The notes below the pieces were generated by a model. That model was not told the DNA's origin. It saw nothing but the letters and a program-made list of their open reading frames with translations, and ran no database searches. The position numbers were made by a program, and so were the translations under genes. Source: Peptoniphilus lacrimalis DSM 7455 (GTDB lineage Bacteria > Bacillota > Clostridia > Tissierellales > Peptoniphilaceae). From it: a DNA stretch of 64,000 nt. This document shows positions 54,427-63,698 of this stretch, in pieces; the first letter of the stretch is position 1, and each line of letters begins with the position of its first letter. Location of the stretch: the NCBI RefSeq assembly GCF_000378725.1, contig NZ_KB900368.1, positions 62,001 through 126,000 of the forward strand, given 5' to 3'.

Positions 54427-54972
54427 CTAATTCTTGGCAAATGGCATTCCCATTTTTTCAAGGAACGCTTTAGCTTCTTCATCAGTTTGTGCAGTCGTAA
54501 CTATAGCAATGTTCATTCCTCTAATTGCATCTACTTTATCATATTCAATTTCAGGGAATATTAATTGTTCTTTAAGTCCTAGAGAATAATTTCCTCTACC
54601 ATCAAAAGCATTTGCCTTAACTCCTCTAAAGTCTCTTACTCTAGGAAGTGCAACGTTCATTAATTTATCAAGGAAATCATACATTCTTTGACCTCTTAAT
54701 GTAACTTTAACGCCAATTTTATGACCTTCACGAAGCTTAAAATTAGCTATTGATTTTCTGGCAAGTGTTACAACTGGTTTTTGTCCCGCTATTACAGTTA
54801 GATCATTTATAGCTGACTCAAGAACCTTAGGATTATCCTTTGCTTCTCCAAGTCCAATATTTAAAATAACTTTTTCTAGACGTGGCACTTGCATTTTGTT
54901 TTTGTAGCCGAATTTGTCCATTAGGTAGCCGGCAACTTCGTTATCATATTTTTCTTTTAATCTTGAAGTCAT
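54427..54972 (-). CDS. rplE: Ribosomal protein L5
   Basis: 181 residues: [24 protein letters not shown]-like [20 protein letters not shown] and [20 protein letters not shown]. Binds 5S rRNA. Confidence 0.97.
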   Translation of the reverse strand: MTSRLKEKYDNEVAGYLMDKFGYKNKMQVPRLEKVILNIGLGEAKDNPKVLESAINDLTVIAGQKPVVTLARKSIANFKLREGHKIGVKVTLRGQRMYDFLDKLMNVALPRVRDFRGVKANAFDGRGNYSLGLKEQLIFPEIEYDKVDAIRGMNIAIVTTAQTDEEAKAFLEKMGMPFAKN

Positions 54973-54983
54973 GTTTCTACCTC

Positions 54984-55292
54984 CTACTTAATAGTTTCGT
55001 TGTCTGATTTTTTAAATCTGACTTTCTTACCATTTTCAAATCTATATCCTAATTTAGTTCCCTTACCACTTTTTTGATCATAATACATAACGTTAGAAAC
55101 GTGAATAGGATTTGCTTTCTTTTCAATTCCACCTGGTTTTGTAGGGCCTTGTGGTTTAGTGTGTTTAGTTACCATATTTACATTTTCAACTAAAACTCTA
55201 TCTTTTTTAGGGAAAGTCTTAAGAACTTTTCCAACCTTGCCCTTATCCTTACCAGCAATAACTTTTACCATATCATTGGTTTTAATTCTCAT
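54984..55292 (-). CDS. rplX: Ribosomal protein L24
   Basis: 102 residues with a KOW motif ([20 protein letters not shown]) and [20 protein letters not shown]. Early assembly protein of the 50S subunit. Confidence 0.97.
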   Translation of the reverse strand: MRIKTNDMVKVIAGKDKGKVGKVLKTFPKKDRVLVENVNMVTKHTKPQGPTKPGGIEKKANPIHVSNVMYYDQKSGKGTKLGYRFENGKKVRFKKSDNETIK

Positions 55293-55306
55293 AAATGTAC
55301 CTCCTA

Positions 55307-55675
55307 TTAAAGCACTTCTGGTGCCAAAGAGATAATCTTCATGAAGTTACCTCTTCTTAATTCTCTAGTTACAGGTCCAAAAATACGAGTTCCAACTGGG
55401 CTTCTGTCATCTTTTATAACTACTGCAGCATTATCATCAAAACTGATGTAACTTCCATCTTTACGGCTAATTCCCTTAGAAGTTCTAACAACTACAGCTT
55501 TTACTACAGAGCCTTTCTTTACGACTCCTCCTGGTGTAGCAGTCTTTACGGAACAAACAACTATATCACCAATATTTGCAATTCTTCTATTAGTTCCGCC
55601 AAGTACCTTAATAACGGAAAGTTCTCTTGCACCTGAATTATCTGCAACACGAAGTCTTGTTTCTTGTTGAATCAT
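55307..55675 (-). CDS. rplN: Ribosomal protein L14
   Basis: 122 residues: [40 protein letters not shown] and [20 protein letters not shown]. Confidence 0.98.
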   Translation of the reverse strand: MIQQETRLRVADNSGARELSVIKVLGGTNRRIANIGDIVVCSVKTATPGGVVKKGSVVKAVVVRTSKGISRKDGSYISFDDNAAVVIKDDRSPVGTRIFGPVTRELRRGNFMKIISLAPEVL

Positions 55676-55694
55676 GCCTATCTCCTTTCAGTTA

Positions 55695-55949
55695 TTACTT
55701 TGCTTTTTCTATAATTTTTACAAGTCTGAATCTTTTATCTTTACTTAACGGTCTTGTTTCCATAATTCTTACTTTGTCACCAATTCCGCATTCATTGTTT
55801 TCATCATGAGCCTTGTATTTTTTCGTGTTTTTATATCTTTTCTTGTAAATGGGGTGAGTTTTAAATGACTCAACAGCCACTACAATGGTTTTATCCATTT
55901 TATCGGAAACTACAGAACCAACTATAGTTTTTCTCATGTTTCTTTCCAT
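55695..55949 (-). CDS. rpsQ: Ribosomal protein S17
   Basis: 84 residues: [66 protein letters not shown] lies before the first ATG. Confidence 0.97.
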   Translation of the reverse strand: MERNMRKTIVGSVVSDKMDKTIVVAVESFKTHPIYKKRYKNTKKYKAHDENNECGIGDKVRIMETRPLSKDKRFRLVKIIEKAK

Positions 55950-55950
55950 C

Positions 55951-56160
55951 TTAGATTATCTCCTTTCCTTCTTGGAGTTGTCTTTCTCTAATGATAGTTT
56001 TAATTCTTGCAATGTCTTTTTTTACCATTTTAATACTTTGTGGATTGTCAAGTTGACCAGTTGCAAGTCTAAATCTTAAGTTGAAAAGTTCGCCCTTTAA
56101 ATCGTCAGCCTTCTTTATAAGCTCTTCACTTGACATATTGCGAATTTCCTTAACCTTCAT
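55951..56160 (-). CDS. rpmC: Ribosomal protein L29
   Basis: 69 residues from ATG 56160: [40 protein letters not shown]. Its start overlaps the end of rplP by 11 bases. Confidence 0.96.
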   Translation of the reverse strand: MKVKEIRNMSSEELIKKADDLKGELFNLRFRLATGQLDNPQSIKMVKKDIARIKTIIRERQLQEGKEII

Positions 56161-56578
56161 TTGAGTCACCATCCTCTTTCTTAACAAACTTAGTTTTGAT
56201 TGGCAGCTTCATAGATGCAAGTCTCATAGCTTCTCTAGCAACTTCTTCACTTACGCCACTCATTTCAAATAGTACTCTACCAGGTTTAACAACTGCTACC
56301 CAGTATTCAGGAGCACCTTTACCTGAACCCATACGTGTTTCAGCAGGTTTTTCAGATACTGGCTTATCGGGGAAAATTTTAATCCAAATATTTCCACCTC
56401 TACGAATATATCTTGTCATAGCACGACGTGCTGCTTCTATTTGATTTGAAGTTATCCATGCTGGTTCTAATGCTTTAATACCGTATTCTCCATAGGCTAG
56501 GGTGTTACCTCTTTGAGCCTTACCTTTCATTCTGCCTCTATGAACTCTACGATATTTCACTCTTTTAGGCATTAACAT
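56150..56578 (-). CDS. rplP: Ribosomal protein L16
   Basis: 142 residues: [65 protein letters not shown] stands 7 bases before the first ATG. Confidence 0.98.
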   Translation of the reverse strand: MLMPKRVKYRRVHRGRMKGKAQRGNTLAYGEYGIKALEPAWITSNQIEAARRAMTRYIRRGGNIWIKIFPDKPVSEKPAETRMGSGKGAPEYWVAVVKPGRVLFEMSGVSEEVAREAMRLASMKLPIKTKFVKKEDGDSNEG

Positions 56579-56598
56579 AAATTTTCCTCCTCTCTAAT

Positions 56599-57381
56599 CT
56601 AGGATTTCTTATTTGATTCTTTATTTTTATCTCTATTGTTATTTCTTTTGAAATTTCTTTTTCCGTCTTTGTTATTGTTACGTCTTTTACGCTTTTTGTT
56701 GTCTTTGTCTTTATCTCTGTTATCTCTTGGTCTTCTTCTTTCTTCTTTAAATTCAGGAAGAATTTCACCTTTGTATAACCAAACTTTAACACCAAGTTTT
56801 CCGTAAGTTGTATCAGCTTCGCTAAATCCGTAATCAATATCAGCTCTTAGAGTTTGAAGAGGAATAGTACCTTCAGAATATCCTTCAGTTCTAGCCATAT
56901 CTGCACCACCTAAACGTCCAGCTACAGCAGTTTTAATACCTAAAGCGCCAGCTCTCATAGTTCTTTGAATAGCTTGTTTCATAGCACGTCTAAAAGATAC
57001 ACGTCTTTCAAGCGCTTCAGCTATTGATTCACTAACTAATTGAGCATCAACATCAGGATTTTTAACTTCTTCAACATTTAATACAATAGATTTTCCTGTT
57101 AATTTTTCAACTTCTTTTCTTAATTCTTCAACACCAGCTCCACCACGGCCAATAACAACGCCAGGTTTTGCAGTATAAATAGAAACTTTTACTCTATTTG
57201 CAGCTCTTTCTATTTCAATCTTAGAAATTCCTGCTGCATATAATTTTTTCTTTATATATTTACGAATTTCGTTATCTTCTACTAAAAGTTCAGAAAAGTT
57301 TTTCTTATTGGCATACCATTTGGAATCCCAATTCTTAATTACGCCTACACGAAGACCGTGTGGATTAACTTTTTGTCCCAT
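56599..57381 (-). CDS. rpsC: Ribosomal protein S3 with long basic tail
   Basis: 260 residues. The KH domain has [20 protein letters not shown] and the C-terminal domain [20 protein letters not shown] and [14 protein letters not shown]. After about residue 212 a ~45-residue Arg/Lys/Asn/Asp low-complexity tail follows. Typical S3 is about 210-230 residues, so the tail is an addition. Confidence 0.97.
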   Translation of the reverse strand: MGQKVNPHGLRVGVIKNWDSKWYANKKNFSELLVEDNEIRKYIKKKLYAAGISKIEIERAANRVKVSIYTAKPGVVIGRGGAGVEELRKEVEKLTGKSIVLNVEEVKNPDVDAQLVSESIAEALERRVSFRRAMKQAIQRTMRAGALGIKTAVAGRLGGADMARTEGYSEGTIPLQTLRADIDYGFSEADTTYGKLGVKVWLYKGEILPEFKEERRRPRDNRDKDKDNKKRKRRNNNKDGKRNFKRNNNRDKNKESNKKS

Positions 57382-57392
57382 TGACTACCTCC

Positions 57393-57728
57393 TTACTCTT
57401 TTTCAGCTACTACAACGCCAATATGACTTGATCTTTTTAATATTGGATAAGCCATTCCTTTAGCCTTTGGATGAAATCTCTTCATTGTTGGACCATCATT
57501 GGCATAAGCCTTCTTTACATAAAGTAAGCTTCTATCTAAATTCAAGTTGTTTTCAGCGTTTGCTACAGCAGAATGTAGTACCTTGTATAGCTCATAAGCA
57601 CCTTTTTTATTAGTGAACTTTAAAATAGAAAGGGCTTCATCAACTTGTTTGCCACGAATTTCGTCGCATATATAATTCACCTTAAGAGGTGAAATTCTAA
57701 CGTATTTAGCAATTGCTTTTGCTTCCAT
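57393..57728 (-). CDS. rplV: Ribosomal protein L22
   Basis: 111 residues: [32 protein letters not shown] and [20 protein letters not shown], which forms the exit-tunnel loop. Confidence 0.97.
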   Translation of the reverse strand: MEAKAIAKYVRISPLKVNYICDEIRGKQVDEALSILKFTNKKGAYELYKVLHSAVANAENNLNLDRSLLYVKKAYANDGPTMKRFHPKAKGMAYPILKRSSHIGVVVAEKE

Positions 57729-57741
57729 TATTTACCCCCTC

Positions 57742-58026
57742 TTATTTCATAGTTGTGGTCTTTTCGCTTTTAGCTGTGTGACCTTTAAATGTTCTTGTAG
57801 GAACAAATTCACCTAATTTATGACCAACCATATCTTCTGTTATATATACTGGTACATGCTTTCTTCCATCATGAACTGCTATTGTATGAGAAACAAATTC
57901 AGGAAAGATTGTTGAGCGACGTGACCAAGTTTTAATTACTTTCTTATCGTTATTCTTATTTAATTCATCTATTTTCTTTAATAAATGTTCATCTGCAAAT
58001 GGTCCTTTTTTTAATGATCTACTCAT
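57742..58026 (-). CDS. rpsS: Ribosomal protein S19
   Basis: 94 residues: [60 protein letters not shown]. Confidence 0.98.
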   Translation of the reverse strand: MSRSLKKGPFADEHLLKKIDELNKNNDKKVIKTWSRRSTIFPEFVSHTIAVHDGRKHVPVYITEDMVGHKLGEFVPTRTFKGHTAKSEKTTTMK

Positions 58027-58037
58027 TTAAACCCTCC

Positions 58038-58868
58038 TTACTTAGTTCTTCTTCTTACAATATACATATCGGTCTTATTCTTTTTCTTTCTAGTCTTAAG
58101 ACCAAGTGCTTTCTTACCCCAAGGAGTCATTGGTGATGGTCTACCTACTGGTGCTCTACCTTCACCACCACCATGTGGATGGTCTACAGGGTTCATAGCA
58201 GAACCTCTAACATGAGGTCTTTTTCCTAAATATCTCTTACGACCCGCCTTCCCAAGAGTAACTAATTCGTGAGAAATATTTCCTACTTGACCGATAGTAG
58301 CCTTGCAATTTAAACTTACTAATCTAAATTCACTAGATGGTAATCTTAATTGAGCATATTTGCCTTCCTTAGCCATTAATTGAGCTTCAGTTCCAGCAGA
58401 TCTTGCCATTTGTCCACCTTTTCCAGGAGTAAGTTCAATATTATGAACAGTAGTACCAACTGGAATGTCTTGAAGTCTTAATGCATTACCTACTTTAATA
58501 TCGGCATTAGGACCACTTTCAACAACATCTCCAACCTTAAGTCCGTTTGGTTGGATGATATATCTCTTAGCACCATCTGCATAATGTAGAAGAGCTATAT
58601 AAGCTGACCTATATGGGTCATATTCAATAGCTGCAACTCTTGCAGGTATATTATCCTTATCTCTTTTAAAATCTATTATTCTATATTTTCTTTTTACTCC
58701 TCCACCTCTATGTCTAGAAGTAATTCTTCCGTATGAATTACGACCAGTGGATTTTTTCAAAGAAATAGTTAATGACTTTTCAGGCTTCTTATTTGTTAAC
58801 TCTTCAAAAGTTGAAACTGTCATTTTTCTACGTGAAGGAGTCGTTGGTTTATATCCTTTAATTGCCAT
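58038..58868 (-). CDS. rplB: Ribosomal protein L2
   Basis: 276 residues: [40 protein letters not shown] and the active-centre region [20 protein letters not shown]. Confidence 0.98.
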   Translation of the reverse strand: MAIKGYKPTTPSRRKMTVSTFEELTNKKPEKSLTISLKKSTGRNSYGRITSRHRGGGVKRKYRIIDFKRDKDNIPARVAAIEYDPYRSAYIALLHYADGAKRYIIQPNGLKVGDVVESGPNADIKVGNALRLQDIPVGTTVHNIELTPGKGGQMARSAGTEAQLMAKEGKYAQLRLPSSEFRLVSLNCKATIGQVGNISHELVTLGKAGRKRYLGKRPHVRGSAMNPVDHPHGGGEGRAPVGRPSPMTPWGKKALGLKTRKKKNKTDMYIVRRRTK

Positions 58869-58880
58869 TATTTACCTCCC

Positions 58881-59168
58881 TTAAATTGATTCAAAAAACT
58901 CAATTGGTTCGGAATCATCAGTTAATTTAACAATTGCCTTCTTCCAAGAAGGACGTCTTCCCATATGAGCTCCTTGTCTTTTAAGTTTTCCTTGCATATT
59001 CATTGTGTTGATTTTTTTAACTTTTACATTAAAAATTTCTTCAACAGCAGCTTTTATTTCAATCTTAGTTGCGTTTTTATCAACTTCAAATGTATATTTC
59101 TTATTTTCCATATCTTCCATAGATTTTTCTGTAACTATGGGTTTTCTAATAATATCATATTTATTCAT
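58881..59168 (-). CDS. rplW: Ribosomal protein L23
   Basis: 95 residues: MNKYDIIRKPIVTEKSMEDM, YTFEVDKNATKIEIKAAVEE. It starts on the rplD stop (TAATG). Confidence 0.97.
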   Translation of the reverse strand: MNKYDIIRKPIVTEKSMEDMENKKYTFEVDKNATKIEIKAAVEEIFNVKVKKINTMNMQGKLKRQGAHMGRRPSWKKAIVKLTDDSEPIEFFESI

Positions 59169-59791
59169 TAGATAAACACCTCCTCAAGGGTGTCTAAAGC
59201 ATCCTTAGTGATAACAAGTGAATTATATTTTAATAAATCATAAACATTAATATTCTTAACAAATTCAGTCTTTACACCTTCAATGTTTCTAGATGATCTA
59301 ATAATATTTTCATTCTTATCATTTATAACAATAAGGGCTTTTTTATCTGCCTTTATATCTTTTAAAATATTAACAACAGTTTTAGTTTTAATTTCATTTA
59401 ATTCAAGTTTATCTAAAACAATAATTTCAGAATCTTGTAATTTAGAAGTTAAAACAGACTTAAGAGCAAGTCTTCTAACTTTCTTAGGAGTGGTGTAAGA
59501 GTAATCTCTTGGCTTCTTAGCAAATACAACACCACCACCTCTAAATTGTGGTGACCTTATAGAACCTTGTCTAGCACGACCAGTTCCTTTTTGTCTCCAA
59601 GGCTTTCTTCCGCCTCCACGAACTTCTGAACGAGTCTTTGCTGAGTGAGTTCCTTGTCTTCTATTAGCTAAAATATTTTTAACTACTAAATAAACAACAT
59701 GTTCATTAACATCACAATTAAAGATGTTATCATTAACTTCAATTTCTGAAACGGGATTTCCTTCTATATTAATCATTTGAATCTTAGCCAT
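59168..59791 (-). CDS. rplD: Ribosomal protein L4
   Basis: 207 residues: RQGTHSAKTRSEVRGGGRKP, WRQKGTGRARQGSIRSPQFR, GGVVFAKKPRDYSYTTPKKV. L4 is the autoregulator of S10 operons in some bacteria; that role here is unknown. Confidence 0.97.
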   Translation of the reverse strand: MAKIQMINIEGNPVSEIEVNDNIFNCDVNEHVVYLVVKNILANRRQGTHSAKTRSEVRGGGRKPWRQKGTGRARQGSIRSPQFRGGGVVFAKKPRDYSYTTPKKVRRLALKSVLTSKLQDSEIIVLDKLELNEIKTKTVVNILKDIKADKKALIVINDKNENIIRSSRNIEGVKTEFVKNINVYDLLKYNSLVITKDALDTLEEVFI

Positions 59792-59802
59792 GTTAATCCC
59801 CC

Positions 59803-60432
59803 TTACGCCTTCTTAACTGTTTCTTTAACAAAAACTTTAGATTTTTTGTTTCCAGGAATTGCACCCTTAACCAAAATCAAGTTTTTAGAAGCATCTATTC
59901 TTACAATTTCAAGATTTTGTACAGTAACTCTTTCGTTACCCATCTTTCCTGCCATTCTGTGATTCTTAAATACCTTGCCAGGATATGAAGCTGCACCCAT
60001 ACCACCAGGCATTCTGTGGAATTTAGAACCGTGAGTTTCTCTACCACGTCCAAATCCGTGACGCTTAATAATACCAGCAGTTCCCTTACCTTTTGAAGTT
60101 CCAATTACATCAACATGTTCTCCAACTTCAAAGATATCTACCTTAATTTCATCTCCAAGATTATAGGAATCAACATCGTCTGTTAAAAATTCAGATAGAT
60201 ATTTTTTGTAGCTAACTCCTGCCTTATCAAAGTGTCCTTTAGTAGGTTTATTAACCTTATTTTCCTTAACAGCTCCTGCTGAAATTTGAATAGCACTGTA
60301 TCCATCATTTTCAGGAGTTTTCTTTTGAGTAACTATATTAGGTTCAACTTCAATAACACTGACAGGGGTAACTATTCCTTTTTCGTCAAAAATTTGTGTC
60401 ATACCAATTTTACGACCAATTAAATATTTCAT
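59803..60432 (-). CDS. rplC: Ribosomal protein L3
   Basis: 209 residues: MKYLIGRKIGMTQIFDEKGI, GTSKGKGTAGIIKRHGFGRG and SYPGKVFKNHRMAGKMGNER. Confidence 0.98.
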   Translation of the reverse strand: MKYLIGRKIGMTQIFDEKGIVTPVSVIEVEPNIVTQKKTPENDGYSAIQISAGAVKENKVNKPTKGHFDKAGVSYKKYLSEFLTDDVDSYNLGDEIKVDIFEVGEHVDVIGTSKGKGTAGIIKRHGFGRGRETHGSKFHRMPGGMGAASYPGKVFKNHRMAGKMGNERVTVQNLEIVRIDASKNLILVKGAIPGNKKSKVFVKETVKKA

Positions 60433-60485
60433 GATTACCTCCTATTTTTTATAGCGGACTAAAACTAGTCATATAAAGCAAAGTT

Positions 60486-60803
60486 TTATAGTTTAATTTC
60501 TATATCAACGCCTGCAGGCAAGTTGAGTTTCATTAATGAGTCTACAGTTTTTTGTGTAGGATTAACGATATCAATTAGACGTTTGTGAGTTCTTTGCTCA
60601 AATTGTTCTCTAGAATCCTTGTACTTATGAACAGCTCTTAGAATTGTAACAACTTCTCTTTCTGTTGGAAGAGGAATTGGTCCAGAAACGCTAGCACCTG
60701 TTTGCTTAGCAGCCTCTGCAATTCTTGTTGCTGAATTGTCAAGTAATTCATGATCATAAGCTTTAAGCTTAATTCTAATTTTTTGTTTGCCTTTATTTGA
60801 CAT
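60486..60803 (-). CDS. rpsJ: Ribosomal protein S10
   Basis: 105 residues: [54 protein letters not shown]. It is the first gene of the large ribosomal operon, with AAGGAGG after a structured leader. S10 is also NusE in antitermination. Confidence 0.98.
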   Translation of the reverse strand: MSNKGKQKIRIKLKAYDHELLDNSATRIAEAAKQTGASVSGPIPLPTEREVVTILRAVHKYKDSREQFEQRTHKRLIDIVNPTQKTVDSLMKLNLPAGVDIEIKL

Positions 60804-60978
60804 ATTTACCTCCTTGCAAAATGCGAGGGGATTGATACACGCAGCCTAGTGTTTAAACGGCTGCAATTTGAAAATATCCCCGCCGGAATCAATGTCCGAC
60901 TTCTCCATCATAATTACCTCGCTCATCTTTTCATTAAAAAGCAAGCAACTTATGATTTCATCGCAGCATTTTTAACGC
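60804..60978 (-). promoter_or_regulatory. Structured 5' leader of the S10 operon
   Basis: About 175 bases separate the predicted start of transcription from rpsJ. Complementary segments suggest a nested fold: GCGAGG (60917-60922) with CCTCGC (60823-60828), GGGGAT with ATCCCC inside, and hairpins CGGA/TCCG and GCAGCC/GGCTGC. No poly-T terminator is seen. Control, if any, would be at translation or by an unknown factor. Confidence 0.5.
60846..60911 (-). CDS. Possible 21-residue leader peptide of the S10 operon
   Basis: The ORF starts at two successive ATGs (60911, 60908) after GCGAGGT and reads MMEKSDIDSGGDIFKLQPFK then H and stop. Its codons span the paired segments of the leader, so translation would change the fold. 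Only position, ribosome site and structure support it. Confidence 0.4.
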   Translation of the reverse strand: MMEKSDIDSGGDIFKLQPFKH

Positions 60979-60984
60979 CTAATT

Positions 60985-61013
60985 ATTATATAGGATAAAT
61001 CCCTTATTGTAAA
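60985..61013 (-). promoter_or_regulatory. Sigma-A promoter of the S10-spc-alpha operon
   Basis: Minus-strand TTTACA, 17-base spacer, TATAAT; no other strong promoter was noticed before secY. It is followed by the leader and rpsJ. Confidence 0.85.
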
Positions 61014-61386
61014 GACTTTTTTGCAATTTTTTTAATTTTTTTAAAAGTTTTTTTGAAAATTTTTCTAATGATATTTTTCTAGTGATAGATTAAAAAATAT
61101 TTTTTATATCATGTCTATTTAAATTTAAAATGCTCTATAAAAAAATTATAATATTTTTTAATAAATTATAATATTTTTTAATATATGAAAATAAATAATA
61201 AAATATTGCAATGATTTAGTGTTCCTTTTGAAAACTCTTAAATAAACTAATATCTATAGTAAGATCTTTCGTATTTTGTTTATAAATCTTCTTTTGTGAA
61301 CTTATAAATTTTGATTCCACTTCCATTCATAGTGTATACAAGTAATCACAAAAATTTTTTTAAAAATTTAAATAAAGTAAAATTCT
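61014..61386. other. AT-rich divergent intergenic region
   Basis: About 370 bases without a credible gene between the S10 promoter and the etfB promoter. It is very AT-rich and holds a perfect tandem repeat (61143-61182). No tRNA or terminator was recognised. Confidence 0.7.
61143..61182. repeat. Two perfect 20-bp tandem repeats
   Basis: The unit AAATTATAATATTTTTTAAT occurs twice in a row (61143-61162 and 61163-61182). Confidence 0.9.
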
Positions 61387-61416
61387 ATGATATTTTCTTT
61401 TAATCTAAGGTATAAT
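61387..61416 (+). promoter_or_regulatory. Candidate promoter for etfBA
   Basis: ATGATA, 18-base spacer, TATAAT at 61411, 18 bases upstream of etfB. Confidence 0.55.
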
Positions 61417-61433
61417 TGTAATGAGGTGTTAAT

Positions 61434-62228
61434 ATGAATTTATTAGTATGTATAAAAGTTGTTCCTGATATCGGGAAAGCTAAAATAGACCCTATTACTA
61501 ATAACTTAATAAGAGAGGGCTTAAAGATGATAATAAATCCTTCTGACTTATGTGCTTTAAAATTTGCACTTAATATTAAAGATAAGGCACAAGAAGATGT
61601 TAACATAACAGTTATTAGTATGGGTCCCCCACAAGCAGAAGATGCTATCAGAGAAACAATACAAATGGGAGCAGACAGAGGTTTTCTTATAATGGGTCTG
61701 GAATTTAGAGGTTCTGACACATTGGCTACTTCTTACACTTTATCCCAAGCAATCAAATCTTTAGGAAACTTTGATTTAGTCCTAACAGGTGATAAAACTC
61801 TTGATGGTGATACTGGTCAAATAGGTCCTGAACTTTCTGAACATTTATCTTTTAATCTGTTCTCTTTTGTTAAAGAACTTTCTTATGAAGATGGTTATTT
61901 TAAAGCAACACGTCTAACAAAAAATGGTGAAGAAATTGTTAAATCAAAAGCACCACTACTGGTGACAGCGTTAAAAGACTCCGTTTCAAGACCTTCTAAA
62001 TTTTCAAGAGGCAGAGAAGATATTGCAAAAAATTCTGAGATAAAAGTATTAAATGCTCAAAATATTGAACTTGATAATGAAAGAATCGGTCAAGCTGGTT
62101 CACACACAATTGTAAAAGAAGTTTTCCCTCCCAAAAAAGAAGAAGTTGGAAGAAAGATAGAAGGAGATATCAATCAACAAGTAGATGAACTTATTTCTAT
62201 TCTTAAAGATAAGGGGGTTTTAAACTGA
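61434..62228 (+). CDS. etfB: Electron transfer flavoprotein beta subunit
   Basis: 264 residues: MNLLVCIKVVPDIGKAKIDP, SMGPPQAEDAIRETIQMGAD, TGDKTLDGDTGQIGPELSEH and the signature-like VTALKDSVSRPSKFSRGRED. EtfB binds AMP or FAD and shuttles electrons with EtfA between flavin dehydrogenases and their partners. It ends exactly at the etfA start. No acyl-CoA dehydrogenase is adjacent, so the partner is unknown. Confidence 0.95.
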   Translation: MNLLVCIKVVPDIGKAKIDPITNNLIREGLKMIINPSDLCALKFALNIKDKAQEDVNITVISMGPPQAEDAIRETIQMGADRGFLIMGLEFRGSDTLATSYTLSQAIKSLGNFDLVLTGDKTLDGDTGQIGPELSEHLSFNLFSFVKELSYEDGYFKATRLTKNGEEIVKSKAPLLVTALKDSVSRPSKFSRGREDIAKNSEIKVLNAQNIELDNERIGQAGSHTIVKEVFPPKKEEVGRKIEGDINQQVDELISILKDKGVLN

Positions 62229-63226
62229 TGAGTAATAATATTTGGGTTGTTATTGAAAATGCTGAAAATGACCTTACTGAACTTAGTAAGGAAATGATGA
62301 ATAAGGCTAAAGCAATTGCCAAAACTCTAAACAAAAAATTAGTAGCAGTTATCAGTGGTTACAATGAAGAAGAAATTTGTAAAAAATCAATAGCTTACGG
62401 AGCTGATTTAGTCTTAAACTGTAATCATAAACTTTTAAAGGATTACACAACCCTTCCATACACAAAAGTTTTCAACGAAATAATTGATAAATATAATCCA
62501 TACTTGGTAATATTCCCAGCTTCTGTAAATGGACGTGATCTTGCAGGAAGATTATGTGCTAAGAAAAATTTAGGTCTTGTAGCTGAATGCAGCGACCTAA
62601 AGTTAGATGGAGAAGATATTAAATTTATAAGGCCCACTTTTGATGGAAAATTATTTTCTGATATAAGAGTTACAACAAAGCCTATGTTTGCAACAATTGG
62701 ACATGGTGCCTTTTCTCCTGCAAAATATGACAATGAGAATAAGGGCGAAATTATAGAAGAAAAAGTTGAAATGACAGATGCAGACATCTTAACAGAAATT
62801 CTATCAAAAATACCAAGTCAAGTTAAAGAATCTGAATTGATTTTTGAAAATGCTAAAATAATAGTTTCTGGTGGAATGGGTCTTGTAGAATCTAAAAATT
62901 GGCACTTAATAGAAGAATTTGCCGATGCATTAGGTGCTAGTGTTGGAGCATCAAAACCTATTTGTGATCTTGGAATTTGCTCAAGCGATTTTCAAGTGGG
63001 AGTAACAGGAAAAAAAGTAAGTCCTGATATTTATATTGCAGTAGGTATTTCTGGAGCTATTCAACATATAAATGGTATTAAAAAGTCAAAACTTATTATA
63101 GCAATAAATAGTGACCCCAATGCACCAATATTTCAAATCGCTCACTATGGAATAGTTGCAGATTTATTTGATATTCTTCCAAAATTAACTGAAAAAATAA
63201 ATAAAGAAAAATTGCTTGACTTATGA
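62228..63226 (+). CDS. etfA: Electron transfer flavoprotein alpha subunit
   Basis: 332 residues. The N-terminal domain spans ~1-190; the FAD domain has VSGGMGLVESKNWHLIEEFA, GASVGASKPICDLGICSSDF and SPDIYIAVGISGAIQHINGI, then AINSDPNAPIFQIAHYGIVA. The ATG overlaps the etfB stop (TGATG). A bidirectional terminator separates it from the convergent rplL. Confidence 0.95.
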   Translation: MSNNIWVVIENAENDLTELSKEMMNKAKAIAKTLNKKLVAVISGYNEEEICKKSIAYGADLVLNCNHKLLKDYTTLPYTKVFNEIIDKYNPYLVIFPASVNGRDLAGRLCAKKNLGLVAECSDLKLDGEDIKFIRPTFDGKLFSDIRVTTKPMFATIGHGAFSPAKYDNENKGEIIEEKVEMTDADILTEILSKIPSQVKESELIFENAKIIVSGGMGLVESKNWHLIEEFADALGASVGASKPICDLGICSSDFQVGVTGKKVSPDIYIAVGISGAIQHINGIKKSKLIIAINSDPNAPIFQIAHYGIVADLFDILPKLTEKINKEKLLDL

Positions 63227-63241
63227 TTAATTTAAAGCAAG

Positions 63242-63269
63242 AAAAAAAGGACCTCAAATGGTCCTTTTT
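63242..63269. terminator. Bidirectional terminator between etfA and rplL
   Basis: AAAAAGGACC/GGTCCTTTTT, a 10-bp stem with T-runs on both strands. Confidence 0.92.
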
Positions 63270-63286
63270 GTATGCAAAAAATTAAA

Positions 63287-63667
63287 TTACTTAACTTCTA
63301 CAGTTGCTCCGGCTTCTTCAAGTTTTGCTTTGATGTCGTTAGCTTCGTCTTGAGAAACGCCTTCTTTAACTGGCTTTGGTGCTCCGTCTACTAGAGCTTT
63401 TGCATCTTTAAGTCCAAGTCCAGTAATATCTTTAACAACTTTAATTACTTTAACTTTTTCTTGTCCAGCTTCTGTAATTACTACATCAAACTCAGTTTTT
63501 TCTTCAGCTGCTGCTGGAGCTGCTCCACCTGCAACTGGTGCTGCTGCTGCAACTGGTGCTGCTGCAGAAACGCCAAATTCTTCTTCTAATGCTTTAACTA
63601 CTTCTGATAATTCTAATACTGTAAGTTCTTTAATTTCTTCAATAAGTTTTTGAGTTTTTTCTGACAT
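63287..63667 (-). CDS. rplL: Ribosomal protein L7/L12
   Basis: 126 residues from ATG 63667 with [26 protein letters not shown], an Ala-rich hinge (about 38-58), then [20 protein letters not shown]. Stalk protein recruiting translation factors; the frame extends upstream but is not conserved. Confidence 0.98.
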   Translation of the reverse strand: MSEKTQKLIEEIKELTVLELSEVVKALEEEFGVSAAAPVAAAAPVAGGAAPAAAEEKTEFDVVITEAGQEKVKVIKVVKDITGLGLKDAKALVDGAPKPVKEGVSQDEANDIKAKLEEAGATVEVK

Positions 63668-63698
63668 TTTAATTTTCCTCCTAATTTTTATGCAAGCC

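Noticed and set aside
56565-56837. 90-codon ORF overlapping rpsC on the same strand
   Set aside because: Alternate frame of the basic S3 tail; no conserved features.
59901-60104. 67-codon ORF within rplC
   Set aside because: Shadow of rplC in another frame.
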